Shown piece after piece: positions 33,887 through 41,591 of a DNA stretch of 64,000 nucleotides; positions within the stretch are counted from its first letter, which is position 1; every line of letters starts with the position of its first letter. Under the pieces are notes generated by a model. That model did no database searches. It was not told the origin of the DNA and saw nothing but the letters and a program-made list of their open reading frames with translations. Position numbers and translations under genes: made by a program. Origin of the DNA: Pseudomonas sp. PSB18 (GTDB taxonomy: Bacteria; Pseudomonadota; Gammaproteobacteria; Pseudomonadales; Pseudomonadaceae); assembly GCF_014596565.1 (NCBI RefSeq), contig NZ_NOIN01000008.1, positions 233,890-297,889 of the forward strand, read 5' to 3'.

Positions 33887-34458
33887 CCTTGCGCCTGGAC
33901 CTACTGCGCCATGGCGAAACCGAGCTGGGCGGCGGGTTGCGCGGCAGCCTCGACGATGCCTTGACGGCCAGGGGCTGGGAGCAGATGCATGCGGCTGTAG
34001 CAACGGACGGTCCTTGGGATCGACTGGTGAGTTCGCCGTTGCAGCGGTGTGCGCGCTTTGCCGAGCAGCTCGGCAGCCGACTCAACCTGCCGGTGCACGT
34101 GGAGGCGGATCTACAGGAGCTGCATTTTGGCGCCTGGGAGGGCCGCAGCGCAGCGGCGTTGATGGACACGGACGCCGAAGCCCTGGGCCGGTTCTGGGCC
34201 GATCCTTATGCTTTCACGCCTCCCGACGGTGAGCCGGTGCTGGCCTTTTCGACGCGGGTCCTGGCGGCGGTGGAGCGCCTGCACGCGGCTTACGCGGGAC
34301 AGCGGGTGTTGCTGGTCAGCCATGGCGGCGTGATGAAGTTGTTGCTGGCTCGGGCCCGAGGCCTGCCCCGGGAGCAATTGCTCAACGTTGAAGTGGCCCA
34401 CGGGGCGCGGTTCTCCCTGCGGGTGTCGTCCGGTCCGGTCTTTACGGAGATAAGCTGA
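33883..34458 (+). CDS. cobC: alpha-ribazole-5'-phosphate phosphatase (histidine phosphatase family)
   Basis: This 191-residue histidine phosphatase starts MTLRLDLLRHGETELGG, with the phospho-accepting His10 in the LLRHGE motif, and has the second catalytic His in VLLVSHGGVMKLLL and the EADLQELHFGAWEGR acid/base Glu. It most likely removes the 5'-phosphate of alpha-ribazole phosphate (or of adenosylcobalamin phosphate) for the CobT-CobS step. It overlaps cobT by 4 bp and precedes cobS by 2 bp. Confidence 0.9.
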   Translation: MTLRLDLLRHGETELGGGLRGSLDDALTARGWEQMHAAVATDGPWDRLVSSPLQRCARFAEQLGSRLNLPVHVEADLQELHFGAWEGRSAAALMDTDAEALGRFWADPYAFTPPDGEPVLAFSTRVLAAVERLHAAYAGQRVLLVSHGGVMKLLLARARGLPREQLLNVEVAHGARFSLRVSSGPVFTEIS

Positions 34459-34460
34459 AC

Positions 34461-35192
34461 ATGCTGCCGTTCTGGATCGCCCTGCAATTTCTCAGCAGCT
34501 TGCCGGTTCGCCTGCCAGGCATGCCGGAACCCGGGCAGCTTGGCCGTTCGCTGCTGTTCTACCCGCTGGTGGGGGTGTTGTTCGGTGCATTGCTCTGGGT
34601 CTTCAGCACCTTGCTGCTCGGTACGCCGTTGCTGCTGCAGGGCGCTCTATTGCTGACGGCCTGGGTGTTGCTCAGTGGCGGGCTGCACCTGGATGGCCTG
34701 GCCGACAGCGCCGACGCCTGGCTCGGAGGCTTTGGCGACCGCGAGCGCACGCTGCTGATCATGAAAGACCCGCGCAGCGGACCGATTGCCGTGATCACCC
34801 TGGTATTGGTGCTGCTGCTCAAGTTCGCCGCGTTGCTGGCGCTGCTCGAACAAGGGCAGGCCCTGGTGTTGCTCATCGTGCCGGTATTGGGGCGTGCGGC
34901 GCTGCTGGGCCTGTTCCTGACCACGCCTTATGTGCGTGCAGGCGGGTTAGGCCAGGCACTCGCCGACCATCTGCCGCGACTTGCCGGGTGGCAGGTCTTG
35001 TCGGTCTGTGCGCTGGGCTGTGTGCTGGTGGCGGGCTGGGCCGGGGTCTCGGCGCTGATCATCGCAACGGTGGTGTTCATCGGGTTGCGGCAGATGATGC
35101 TGCGTCGGCTGGGTGGGTGCACGGGTGACACGGCCGGTGCCCTGCTGGAGTTGCTTGAGATGGCGGTGTTGGTGGGCATCGCATTGATCTGA
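34461..35192 (+). CDS. cobS: adenosylcobinamide-GDP ribazoletransferase CobS
   Basis: CobS is an integral membrane enzyme that joins adenosylcobinamide-GDP and alpha-ribazole, the last assembly step of adenosylcobalamin (cobV in P. denitrificans naming). The 243-residue protein has ~6 hydrophobic segments and the conserved acidic motif GGLHLDGLADSADAWLG, followed by the KDPRSGPIAVITLVL signature. It is the last of the ten genes; no clear terminator follows, only a REP pair at 35208. Confidence 0.93.
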   Translation: MLPFWIALQFLSSLPVRLPGMPEPGQLGRSLLFYPLVGVLFGALLWVFSTLLLGTPLLLQGALLLTAWVLLSGGLHLDGLADSADAWLGGFGDRERTLLIMKDPRSGPIAVITLVLVLLLKFAALLALLEQGQALVLLIVPVLGRAALLGLFLTTPYVRAGGLGQALADHLPRLAGWQVLSVCALGCVLVAGWAGVSALIIATVVFIGLRQMMLRRLGGCTGDTAGALLELLEMAVLVGIALI

Positions 35193-35207
35193 CGCCACGC
35201 GGAGGTC

Positions 35208-35296
35208 TGTGGGAGCAAGGCTTGCCCGCGATAAAGTCAACGCGGTGAATCTTGATATCGAGGTGTCTTCATCGCGGGCAAGCCTTGCTCCCACAA
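35208..35296. repeat. REP pair (REPIN)
   Basis: Inverted arms CTGTGGGAGCAAGGCTTGCC and GGGCAAGCCTTGCTCCCACA with a ~45-bp AT-rich spacer, between the end of the cob operon and the MarR-family gene. Confidence 0.88.
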
Positions 35297-35355
35297 GTTG
35301 TTGCCACAGGTTTTCCTCGTCAAGCGATATATTTAAATTTGCATTCATCCAGTTA

Positions 35356-35371
35356 ACGGGTATATACACGC
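35356..35371. promoter_or_regulatory. candidate MarR operator upstream of its own gene
   Basis: ACGGGTATATACACGC ends 3 bp before the start codon at 35375. It matches the palindrome at 35801 at 14 of 16 positions. Binding here would block translation-start-proximal transcription and give autorepression; regulation is inferred from position only. Confidence 0.6.
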
Positions 35372-35374
35372 ATC

Positions 35375-35779
35375 ATGCTTCCTTCCCAATGTCTGTGCAT
35401 CAACCTGCGTCGCGCCGCTCGAGGCGTCAGCAGGTATTACGACGGCGCTCTCGATGGCTTCGGGATCAATGTTGCCCAGTATTCTTTGCTGAGCAACCTG
35501 GCACGCCTGGATCAGCCGAGTATTTCGTCCCTGGCCGAGGCCATGGGCCTGGACCGCAGCACCCTGGGGCGCAATCTTCGGGTGCTGGAAGGCGAGGGGC
35601 TGGTGGCGCTTGCCGAGGGTGAGGACATGCGTAACCGCATCGTCGTGCTGACGCCAGCCGGACGCGACCGACTGGCGGCGGCATTGCCCGCCTGGGAAGC
35701 GGCGCAACAACGATTGATCGATAAATTGGGCGCAGAGAAGCGCACAGCACTGCTGGCCTTGCTGGATGAACTGGCGTGA
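35375..35779 (+). CDS. MarR-family transcriptional regulator
   Basis: The 134-residue winged-helix protein is a typical MarR: helical N-terminus, HTH in SISSLAEAMGLDRSTLGRNLRVLE (~48-71), and the wing region LVALAEGEDMRNRIVVLTPAGRDRL with the conserved D-x-R. The recognition segment RSTLGRN resembles regulators of antibiotic or phenolic efflux. Matching operator-like palindromes before this gene and before the MFS gene (35801) argue that it represses both itself and the transporter. The ligand is unknown. Confidence 0.88.
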   Translation: MLPSQCLCINLRRAARGVSRYYDGALDGFGINVAQYSLLSNLARLDQPSISSLAEAMGLDRSTLGRNLRVLEGEGLVALAEGEDMRNRIVVLTPAGRDRLAAALPAWEAAQQRLIDKLGAEKRTALLALLDELA

Positions 35780-35800
35780 AGCCGGTTCGTTCGATAATAA

Positions 35801-35816
35801 GCGGGTATATACCCGC
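35801..35816. promoter_or_regulatory. perfect palindrome GCGGGTATATACCCGC, candidate MarR operator
   Basis: A perfect 16-bp palindrome sits 15 bp upstream of the MFS transporter start and 21 bp after the marR stop. The same core, with two mismatches, lies before marR at 35356. Confidence 0.7.
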
Positions 35817-35831
35817 GAGCGGAGAATAAAA

Positions 35832-37040
35832 ATGGCATCGATGTGGCGTACCTGTGGTTGGGTCCTGGTGGGCAGTGCGCTGATCCTGGCGTTGTCCCTG
35901 GGTGTGCGGCATGGCTTCGGGCTGTTCCTGGCCCCCATGAGCACCGAGTTCGGCTGGGGCCGTGAGGTGTTCGCCTTCGCCATCGCCCTGCAGAACCTGA
36001 TCTGGGGCCTGGCGCAGCCGTTTACCGGGGCGCTGGCCGACCGCTTCGGTGCGGCGAAAGTGGTGCTGATCGGCGGTGTACTCTACGCCGTGGGCCTGGT
36101 GTTCATGGGGTTGTCGGATTCCGCTTGGTCGCTGTCATTGAGTGCAGGGCTGCTGATCGGTATCGGTCTGTCCGGTACGTCTTTCTCGGTGATCCTCGGG
36201 GTGGTCGGTCGGGCTGTGCCGCCAGAAAAACGCAGCCTGGGCATGGGTATCGCCAGTGCCGCCGGTTCCTTTGGCCAGTTCGCCATGTTGCCGGGCACCT
36301 TGGGCTTGATCGGCTGGCTCGGCTGGTCTGCCGCGCTGCTGGTCCTGGGCCTGCTGGTGGCGCTGATCGTGCCGCTGGTGAGCATGCTCAAGGACACGCC
36401 GACGCCCTTGGCCGGCCATGAGCAGACCTTGTCCGAAGCGTTGCGCGAGGCATGCAGCCATTCCGGATTCTGGTTGCTGGCGTTCGGCTTTTTCGTCTGC
36501 GGTTTCCAGGTGGTGTTCATCGGCGTGCATCTGCCGGCGTACCTGGTGGACCAGCACCTTCCGGCCAGCGTCGGCACCACCGTGCTGGCCCTGGTCGGGC
36601 TGTTCAATATCTTCGGTACCTACACCGCCGGCTGGCTCGGCGGACGCATGTCCAAGCCGCGACTGCTGACAGGGTTGTACCTGGCGCGGGCGGTGGTGAT
36701 CGGCGTGTTCCTGTGGCTGCCGGTCACCACTACCACGGCCTACGCATTTGGCATGGCGATGGGATTCCTGTGGCTCTCCACCGTTCCTTTGACCAACGGC
36801 ACCGTGGCCACCCTGTTCGGTGTACGAAATCTCTCGATGCTGGGTGGGATCGTGTTCCTGTTCCACCAGTTGGGATCGTTCCTGGGCGGCTGGCTGGGTG
36901 GGGTGGTGTATGACCGCACCGGCAGCTACGACTTGATCTGGCAGGTCTCCATCCTGTTAAGCCTGCTGGCGGCGGCGTTGAACTGGCCGGTGCGCGAGCG
37001 TCCGGTGGCGCGCCTGCAGTTTCAGGCTGGTGCGGCATGA
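35832..37040 (+). CDS. MFS transporter
   Basis: A 402-residue inner-membrane transporter with about 12 hydrophobic segments; the N-terminal part has GVRHGFGLFLAPMSTEFGWGREVFAFAIALQNL and the MFS motif-A-like loop GALADRFGAAKVVLIGG. The sequence is of the monocarboxylate/oxalate-formate antiporter-like group, often found for organic acids, but the substrate is not known. The start at 35832 places TM1 near the N-terminus. Control by the adjacent MarR protein is likely. Its stop overlaps a 39-codon ORF. Confidence 0.85.
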   Translation: MASMWRTCGWVLVGSALILALSLGVRHGFGLFLAPMSTEFGWGREVFAFAIALQNLIWGLAQPFTGALADRFGAAKVVLIGGVLYAVGLVFMGLSDSAWSLSLSAGLLIGIGLSGTSFSVILGVVGRAVPPEKRSLGMGIASAAGSFGQFAMLPGTLGLIGWLGWSAALLVLGLLVALIVPLVSMLKDTPTPLAGHEQTLSEALREACSHSGFWLLAFGFFVCGFQVVFIGVHLPAYLVDQHLPASVGTTVLALVGLFNIFGTYTAGWLGGRMSKPRLLTGLYLARAVVIGVFLWLPVTTTTAYAFGMAMGFLWLSTVPLTNGTVATLFGVRNLSMLGGIVFLFHQLGSFLGGWLGGVVYDRTGSYDLIWQVSILLSLLAAALNWPVRERPVARLQFQAGAA

Positions 37041-37156
37041 GTCGCGTCGGCCCCTGGTTGATTGTGGCCGGTGCGGTCCTGCTGCTGGCGTTTGCCTGGT
37101 GGGGCTGGCATCAGGGCGGGTTGGCCTTGATGCAACTGGGCATGGGCAACTGCTGA
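37037..37156 (+). CDS. small single-span membrane protein, 39 residues
   Basis: An ORF too short for usual cut-offs starts with ATG overlapping the MFS stop (ATGA) and reads MSRVGPWLIVAGAVLLLAFA, then WWGWHQGGLALMQLGMGNC. Residues ~6-24 form one hydrophobic segment. The overlap and frame suit translational coupling, so it could be a partner or stabiliser of the transporter. The length and context are suggestive only; no homology search was done. Confidence 0.5.
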   Translation: MSRVGPWLIVAGAVLLLAFAWWGWHQGGLALMQLGMGNC

Positions 37157-37222
37157 GCGGTGGACGCTTCAGGTTATGACGAGTAACGTCGTGGTCTGAC
37201 ATGTTTTCAAGGAAGTGCCTAC

Positions 37223-37774
37223 ATGCTGATGCGCTGGCTAGCTATTCCCACCCTGCTGCTGGTTGTGACCGGGCAAGTATGGGCCGCCGACTGCCCACCG
37301 TTGTTGGAGGGTTCGTTGCCCAAGCTGCGGGCCAAGGAAACCATCGACCTGTGCCGGCGCTTCGCCGGTAAGCCGCTGGTGGTGGTCAACACCGCCAGTT
37401 TCTGCGGGTTCGCGCCCCAGTTCAAAGGCCTCGAAGCACTGAGCCAGCGCTATAAGGACCAAGGCCTGCAAGTGCTGGGCGTGCCGTCCAACGACTTCAA
37501 GCAAGAGTCCAAGGACGGTGCCGAGACGGCCAAGGTCTGTTACGTCAACTATGGTGTGACCTTCACCATGACCGAACCGCAACCGGTACGCGGTGTGGAC
37601 GCCATACCGCTGTTCAAGCACCTGGCCGAACAATCCGGCGCGCCGAAATGGAATTTCTATAAGTACGTCGTGGATCGGCAGGGCAAGGTTGTTGCCAGTT
37701 TCTCCAGCCGAATCAAACCCGACGATCCTGAGTTCATCAAGGCGGTGGAGGCGGCGATTGCGTCGAAACCCTGA
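37223..37774 (+). CDS. exported glutathione peroxidase-like protein
   Basis: The 183-residue protein has a Sec signal peptide (MLMRWLAIPTLLLVVTGQVWAA) and the thioredoxin-like GPx fold: active site NTASFCGF with peroxidatic Cys61, the GVPSNDFKQES region (the second conserved block, with Asn/Asp in place of the usual Asn-Gln), and WNFYKYVVDRQGKV with the conserved Trp-Asn. It should reduce peroxides in the periplasm using thiols. The start at 37223 gives the signal peptide. Transcription ends at the adjacent terminator. Confidence 0.88.
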   Translation: MLMRWLAIPTLLLVVTGQVWAADCPPLLEGSLPKLRAKETIDLCRRFAGKPLVVVNTASFCGFAPQFKGLEALSQRYKDQGLQVLGVPSNDFKQESKDGAETAKVCYVNYGVTFTMTEPQPVRGVDAIPLFKHLAEQSGAPKWNFYKYVVDRQGKVVASFSSRIKPDDPEFIKAVEAAIASKP

Positions 37775-37785
37775 TCGCTGGCCAC

Positions 37786-37826
37786 GAAAAAGCCCCGGCT
37801 CTTTGCAGAGTGCGGGGCTTTTTTTC
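37786..37826. terminator. bidirectional rho-independent terminator
   Basis: A stem AGCCCCG / CGGGGCT with inner stem CTCT/AGAG, flanked by AAAAA on the left and TTTTTTT on the right, separates the plus-strand peroxidase gene from the minus-strand FadL gene. The A and T tracts suit termination in both directions. Confidence 0.9.
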
Positions 37827-37864
37827 GCTTCGGATGGCGAGGGGTTCAGGCTCGCCGTGAGTCA

Positions 37865-39154
37865 TCAGAAGCGGTAGGTTGCGCCAACACCGAAGCCGTT
37901 TGCGCTGTTTTCGTACTCGGCGTTGTAGGACTGACCCAGCCGGTTGGTACGGTTGACGTTGACTTTCTCTTCCTTGAGGTAGGAGTAAGCCACGTCGATG
38001 GTCAGGTCGTCGGTCGGACTCCAGCCGGCACCCAGGCTGAAGATGGTCCGGTCGCCAGTCGGGATACGTGGCGAGCGGTCGGTGTTGTTGGCAGGGGACT
38101 GGTCGAAGGTCAGGCCGGTACGCAGTACCCACTGTTTGTTCAACTGGTAGGAGGTACCGAGGGCGTAGGCCCAGGTGTCATGCCAGTTCTGTTCTTCGGT
38201 GATCGTGCCCACGAGAGCTGGAGCCAACCCGCCGCCGGCCGCTGCTGTCACTCCGTCGTTATTGACCGTGATGTCTTTCAGTCGGCTCCAGCGAGTCCAG
38301 GTACTGCCTGCATAGACTGTCCAGGCATCGTTGATTTGCTGGGTGACGGAGAAGTCGGCCGATTCAGGCGTGGTGATATCCAGCGAAGCGTCATAGCGTC
38401 CGTTTCTCAGGAAAGCCGCTGGAACGCCTGCGCCCGGGGTGACCTCGGTGTGGCCTTCGAGCTTGTACTTGACCTTGGAGTGGTAGGTCAGGCCGACGCG
38501 AGTGGTGTCGGTTGCCTGGACCAGAAGGCCGATGTTGTAGCCGTAGCCAATGTCATCACCTTTGATCTTCACGTTGCCATCGGTGCCGGGCAAAGGTGCC
38601 GGTAGGGTCAGCGCCGATTCCAGTTGGCCGGAGATACGGTTGATCGTCGGACCGAAACCAATCGACACCTTGTCGTTGAAGGCGTAGCTGACAGTTGGCT
38701 GGAAGGTGACGACTTTCACTTCGCTCTTGCTGCCGAAGTTGCGTCCCTGGAAGCCGTTTTCATAGTCGGTGATCAGGCCGAACGGAGCATAGACACCCAG
38801 GCCGAACGCCCATTGATCATCGATAGGCTTGACGTAATAACCCATGGGGACGGCAGTGAACGGCACCATGTCGCCATCGTTGCTACCGGTGCGGCTGCCG
38901 CTGGCATCGTTGATGTCGGTCGAAGCATCGATGGCCGCCAGGCCACCCGTCACTTGCTGACGCTTGAGGCGCGACATGCCGGCAGGGTTGCCAAACACGG
39001 TACTTGCATCATCGGCAGAGGAAGAACGACCCGCGAAACCAGTGCCCATGCCACTGATACTCTGCTCGTTCAGGGCAAAGCCGCTGGCGAACAACTGAGA
39101 GGAGGCCAAAGTTACGGCGAGGCCAAGGGTGGTTTTGAGCATCATTTTTTTCAT
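37865..39154 (-). CDS. FadL/TodX-family outer membrane transport protein
   Basis: A 429-residue outer-membrane protein with a signal peptide (LGLAVTLASSQLFAS) and the FadL hallmark N-terminal region SGFALNEQSISGMGTGFAGRSSSADDASTVFGNPAGMSRL, followed by a beta-barrel pattern and the C-terminal aromatic residue (YRF). FadL channels import long-chain fatty acids or, in the TodX branch, hydrophobic aromatics. The sequence does not tell which. The promoter side at 39155-39300 is AT-rich. It is convergent with the peroxidase gene. Confidence 0.9.
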   Translation of the reverse strand: MKKMMLKTTLGLAVTLASSQLFASGFALNEQSISGMGTGFAGRSSSADDASTVFGNPAGMSRLKRQQVTGGLAAIDASTDINDASGSRTGSNDGDMVPFTAVPMGYYVKPIDDQWAFGLGVYAPFGLITDYENGFQGRNFGSKSEVKVVTFQPTVSYAFNDKVSIGFGPTINRISGQLESALTLPAPLPGTDGNVKIKGDDIGYGYNIGLLVQATDTTRVGLTYHSKVKYKLEGHTEVTPGAGVPAAFLRNGRYDASLDITTPESADFSVTQQINDAWTVYAGSTWTRWSRLKDITVNNDGVTAAAGGGLAPALVGTITEEQNWHDTWAYALGTSYQLNKQWVLRTGLTFDQSPANNTDRSPRIPTGDRTIFSLGAGWSPTDDLTIDVAYSYLKEEKVNVNRTNRLGQSYNAEYENSANGFGVGATYRF

Positions 39155-39299
39155 TGTTAGAACTCCGTGTGGTCACCGAGGCGAAAACTACCAACATTTT
39201 CGTTCAAGCGCTATAGCCTGTGTTGCGTGAGTTAGAGCGGTTTTGTAGGACAATCCGACCAGATTCGCGGCCGTTGTAGGAAGTTTCCAAACATCCCTT

Positions 39300-39782
39300 T
39301 CAACAGGCGACTTGATTCAGCGATGAAACACAGTGTTGCCAGGCGCAGGTGAAGTCTCGCAAGCGCCCTTGAGGGTGAAACGTCTGGCGCCAGATCCGGG
39401 CCATGCCCAGCAGATCGTCGGCGTCGGGAAGCGGGGTGTTTTGTTCCTCCACCAGCAGCCAGGCGATGGCAGTGGCGTAGCGCAGGTTGACGGTCAGTTC
39501 CAGGTGAGGGCCGCTGAGAAAGGCATGTTGACTGGCCAGGCCGCGCACGAGGCTGGCGCGTTCCGGATCCAGTGCCAGGTAATGGTCCCAGAGTGCTTGG
39601 TGACGGCATTCGGTAATGCGATACAGGCCATGGCCGCGACGGTCATGCAAGGCTGAGCCCAGGCCGGACTGGCTGGCGGCAATACCCAACAACAAGGATT
39701 CCGCCGTTGCGCTGTGGCGCCCCAGGTACAGGAGCGTCGGGCGGATCACATATCGACACAGTTCGCTGGCAGCGATACCCAT
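39300..39782 (-). CDS. conserved hypothetical protein (helical)
   Basis: A 160-residue mostly helical protein with CRYVIRPTLLYLGRHSATAESLLLGIAASQSGLGSALHDRRGHGLY in the N-terminal third and IWRQTFHPQGRLRDFTCAW near the C-terminus. No signal or membrane segment. This resembles phage-type or tail-associated structural proteins annotated as hypothetical in Pseudomonas, but that resemblance is only a visual impression. No ribosome site is strong. It is isolated, between fadL and the 40059 gene. Confidence 0.6.
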   Translation of the reverse strand: MGIAASELCRYVIRPTLLYLGRHSATAESLLLGIAASQSGLGSALHDRRGHGLYRITECRHQALWDHYLALDPERASLVRGLASQHAFLSGPHLELTVNLRYATAIAWLLVEEQNTPLPDADDLLGMARIWRQTFHPQGRLRDFTCAWQHCVSSLNQVAC

Positions 39783-40005
39783 AACACCCTCGAAACGTAA
39801 GAGGGGCGGAGCCTGGAGGAGTAGGGCTTGGCAGCGGTGGATCGGTCCAGGCTCCGCCGACAGCGGATCATGCCGCTTGACTTGAAGTGTAGTGTGATAT
39901 TTCCGTTGTAAAGGCCTGTTTTTAAAGCATCTTCCGCGAGCGGTTATAACTGTTATATCCGTTGGTGCTTAAGCCGTTTCGCTTTATCGAGAAACTTCGG
40001 GCAAT

Positions 40006-40035
40006 AAAAAGCCCCGCTTTTCGGGCGGGGCCTTT
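40006..40035 (-). terminator. rho-independent terminator after 40059 gene
   Basis: GCCCCGC / GCGGGGC stem with a CTTTTTCGG-type loop, followed on the minus strand by TTTTTATTG. It is 24 bp after the end of the small minus-strand gene, so it most likely ends its transcript. Confidence 0.85.
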
Positions 40036-40058
40036 GGGCTTTCAGTGCTTCTGGCCTC

Positions 40059-40283
40059 TCAGGCAACCAGTGCCTGACGGGTACGCTCGATCACGGCCTG
40101 CAGCGGTTCTGCGCTGGAGTACTGATCAGGGTACAGGCGTTCGCTGTGACGAGCGATGCCGTGTTCGTTGACCAGCGTGAAGCTGAAGCAGCCTTTGCGA
40201 GCGGCCATGATCAGGCAGTTCATTGGAGCAAAAGCGTTGGTTAGGGTGCGGATGGCATCCTGTGTCTGGATTTGAGTCGACAT
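40059..40283 (-). CDS. small conserved hypothetical protein
   Basis: The 74-residue protein starts MSTQIQTQDAIRTLTNAFAP and contains FSFTLVNEHGIARHSERLYPDQYSS, with no signal or membrane segment. It resembles small Pseudomonas-specific proteins (DUF3509-like), but I am not certain of the family. A good AACACC-ATG context and an adjacent terminator indicate a real, independently transcribed gene. The upstream region contains tandem ACGTT/AACGT-like repeats (40327-40347), possibly a regulator site. Confidence 0.7.
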   Translation of the reverse strand: MSTQIQTQDAIRTLTNAFAPMNCLIMAARKGCFSFTLVNEHGIARHSERLYPDQYSSAEPLQAVIERTRQALVA

Positions 40284-40957
40284 GTTATGGGTGTTCCTAC
40301 AAATGACACGGTTAAGAACCGTGCAACGTTAAAACGTTCCAGTAACGTCGACCACCATTGGTCGAACGAAGAACCCGACTGGAACAAAGCAGCCAGTTTG
40401 AGCGCTATATGAAAGTGCGCGCTTGGGCTGGCAGGTAGGTACTTAGGAGGGCAGGCGACACAGCAAGGGCAAAGGTTCTGGGCCCAGGGTGAAGATCCTG
40501 ATCAATTTTGCAGGTTGGTTCGGTCAGAGTAACGAGCCTGGCAACACCCTTTGTATTCAGTCAAAGGCTGTGTTGGCGCAAGATTTACCTGGAAACCATC
40601 GAGGGGGTCGGTCTCTGTTATCGGTGAGGTGTCCCTTGGGGATGGCTGACCGTGGAGATGTGTTCGACCCGGAATTGACTTTCAGCTTGGTACTAACGGC
40701 GCGGATCTTAACGGATCGAGCGGCTTATGGGAAGCGAGTTGTTCAAAAAATATCCAGATCCGCTGCATTTGGTCGGAAGAGCAAGGCTGGAGCCTCATGC
40801 CACTGAGCCGGTTTATCCCCAGGCTTACCGCCAAAATGCATCAAGAAAGCGCATCGATATAACCACTCTGGGTGTTACTTGTGCACACTCCCCAGGGTGT
40901 TTGTCACCGAACTGTCATGTCGCAACAATCCGGGGTGGGTGCCTGTATCCAAAATTT

Positions 40958-41089
40958 AAGTCAATGAAAAACATCGCTTTTTTTTACTGGTGAAAAAATC
41001 GTCAGTTTGAGCGCAGGCCCCGTCCCATAGGGCTTTCGACCCCTTCAGGGGGGGTTGTCCACTGAGTTATCCACAGCTTCTGTGGATTG
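40958..41089 (+). promoter_or_regulatory. AAGTCAATGAAA / DnaA-box module, copy A
   Basis: Order of parts: AAGTCAATGAAA (40958), a T8 run facing an A6 run (ATCGCTTTTTTTTACTGG then GTGAAAAAATCG), GAGCGCAGGCC, then TTATCCACA (41067-41075), a 5-nt spacer, and the inverted box TGTGGATTG (41081-41089). Copy B at 60881 has the same order and almost the same distances. TTATCCACA is the consensus DnaA box; the second box here has two mismatches to it. Confidence 0.6.
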
Positions 41090-41133
41090 TCCCAAGCACT
41101 TGCTCTAGCACGGGCGTGCCGGTTTTTTTCGGC

Positions 41134-41161
41134 TTTACCCACACGAAAAAAGGAGTAGAGT
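41134..41161 (+). promoter_or_regulatory. candidate promoter for the Sel1-like gene
   Basis: TTTACC (41134-41139) and TAGAGT (41156-41161) are 16 bp apart, followed by a GC-rich GGCGCGCC discriminator, 33 bp upstream of the start codon. Only the -10 matches the consensus well. Confidence 0.4.
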
Positions 41162-41193
41162 GGCGCGCCTTTCGATCTGCCCCATAGTGCGTT

Positions 41194-41517
41194 ATGAAGT
41201 TTCGCTCAGTATCAAATCCTGTTACTTCCCCACCCTCTAGTGTTACCCCGCCCAAGCGCATGTCGATGCGGGTCGCCGAGTGGCTGCTCGACAGCCCACG
41301 GCTCGGAGAAAGCCCCAGCGTCAAGCACCTGGCCGGGCGCCTGCTCAAGCAACCGGCCCGTGAAGGGGTCGTGGCTGCGCAAAGTCGTCTTGGCCAGTTG
41401 ATGTGCCGTGAATGCGGTAACGCTCGGGACCGGCGCATTGGCCAGGATCTGCTGCGCCAGGCCGCCCGGGCCGGGGATCATCGGGCCCGGCAGGCCCTTC
41501 TTGAAATAGACGACTGA
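41194..41517 (+). CDS. Sel1-like repeat protein
   Basis: The 107-residue protein has a Ser/Pro-rich N-terminus and, from ~30 onwards, two helical repeats LLKQPAREGVVAAQSRLGQLMC and LLRQAARAGDHRARQALLEI that fit degenerate Sel1 (TPR-like) units, used for protein-protein contacts. No signal peptide. Alternative ATGs at ~41260 would shorten the Ser/Pro part. Preceded by the DnaA-box module and a candidate promoter. It is 74 bp upstream of rmuC. Confidence 0.6.
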   Translation: MKFRSVSNPVTSPPSSVTPPKRMSMRVAEWLLDSPRLGESPSVKHLAGRLLKQPAREGVVAAQSRLGQLMCRECGNARDRRIGQDLLRQAARAGDHRARQALLEIDD

Positions 41518-41591
41518 ATAGAAGGGCTGAGCTGGGCAACCGCCAGCGGCTTGGTTAACCTTCGGGCTTTATCTGATCGGCAGGATTTGTC

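Larger units (their letters stand above)
40284..41193. other. 0.9 kb region without a convincing gene
   Basis: Only short, poorly coding ORFs cover this stretch, with no family match. It contains the promoter side of the 40059 gene, a mixed-composition middle, and at 40958-41089 the DnaA-box module listed separately. Towards the right end, 41134-41161, TTTACC and TAGAGT spaced 16 bp apart could be a promoter for the Sel1-like gene. Confidence 0.45.

Noticed and set aside
40489..40993. Short plus-strand ORFs in the 0.9 kb gap
   Set aside because: No start with a ribosome site and poor codon use.
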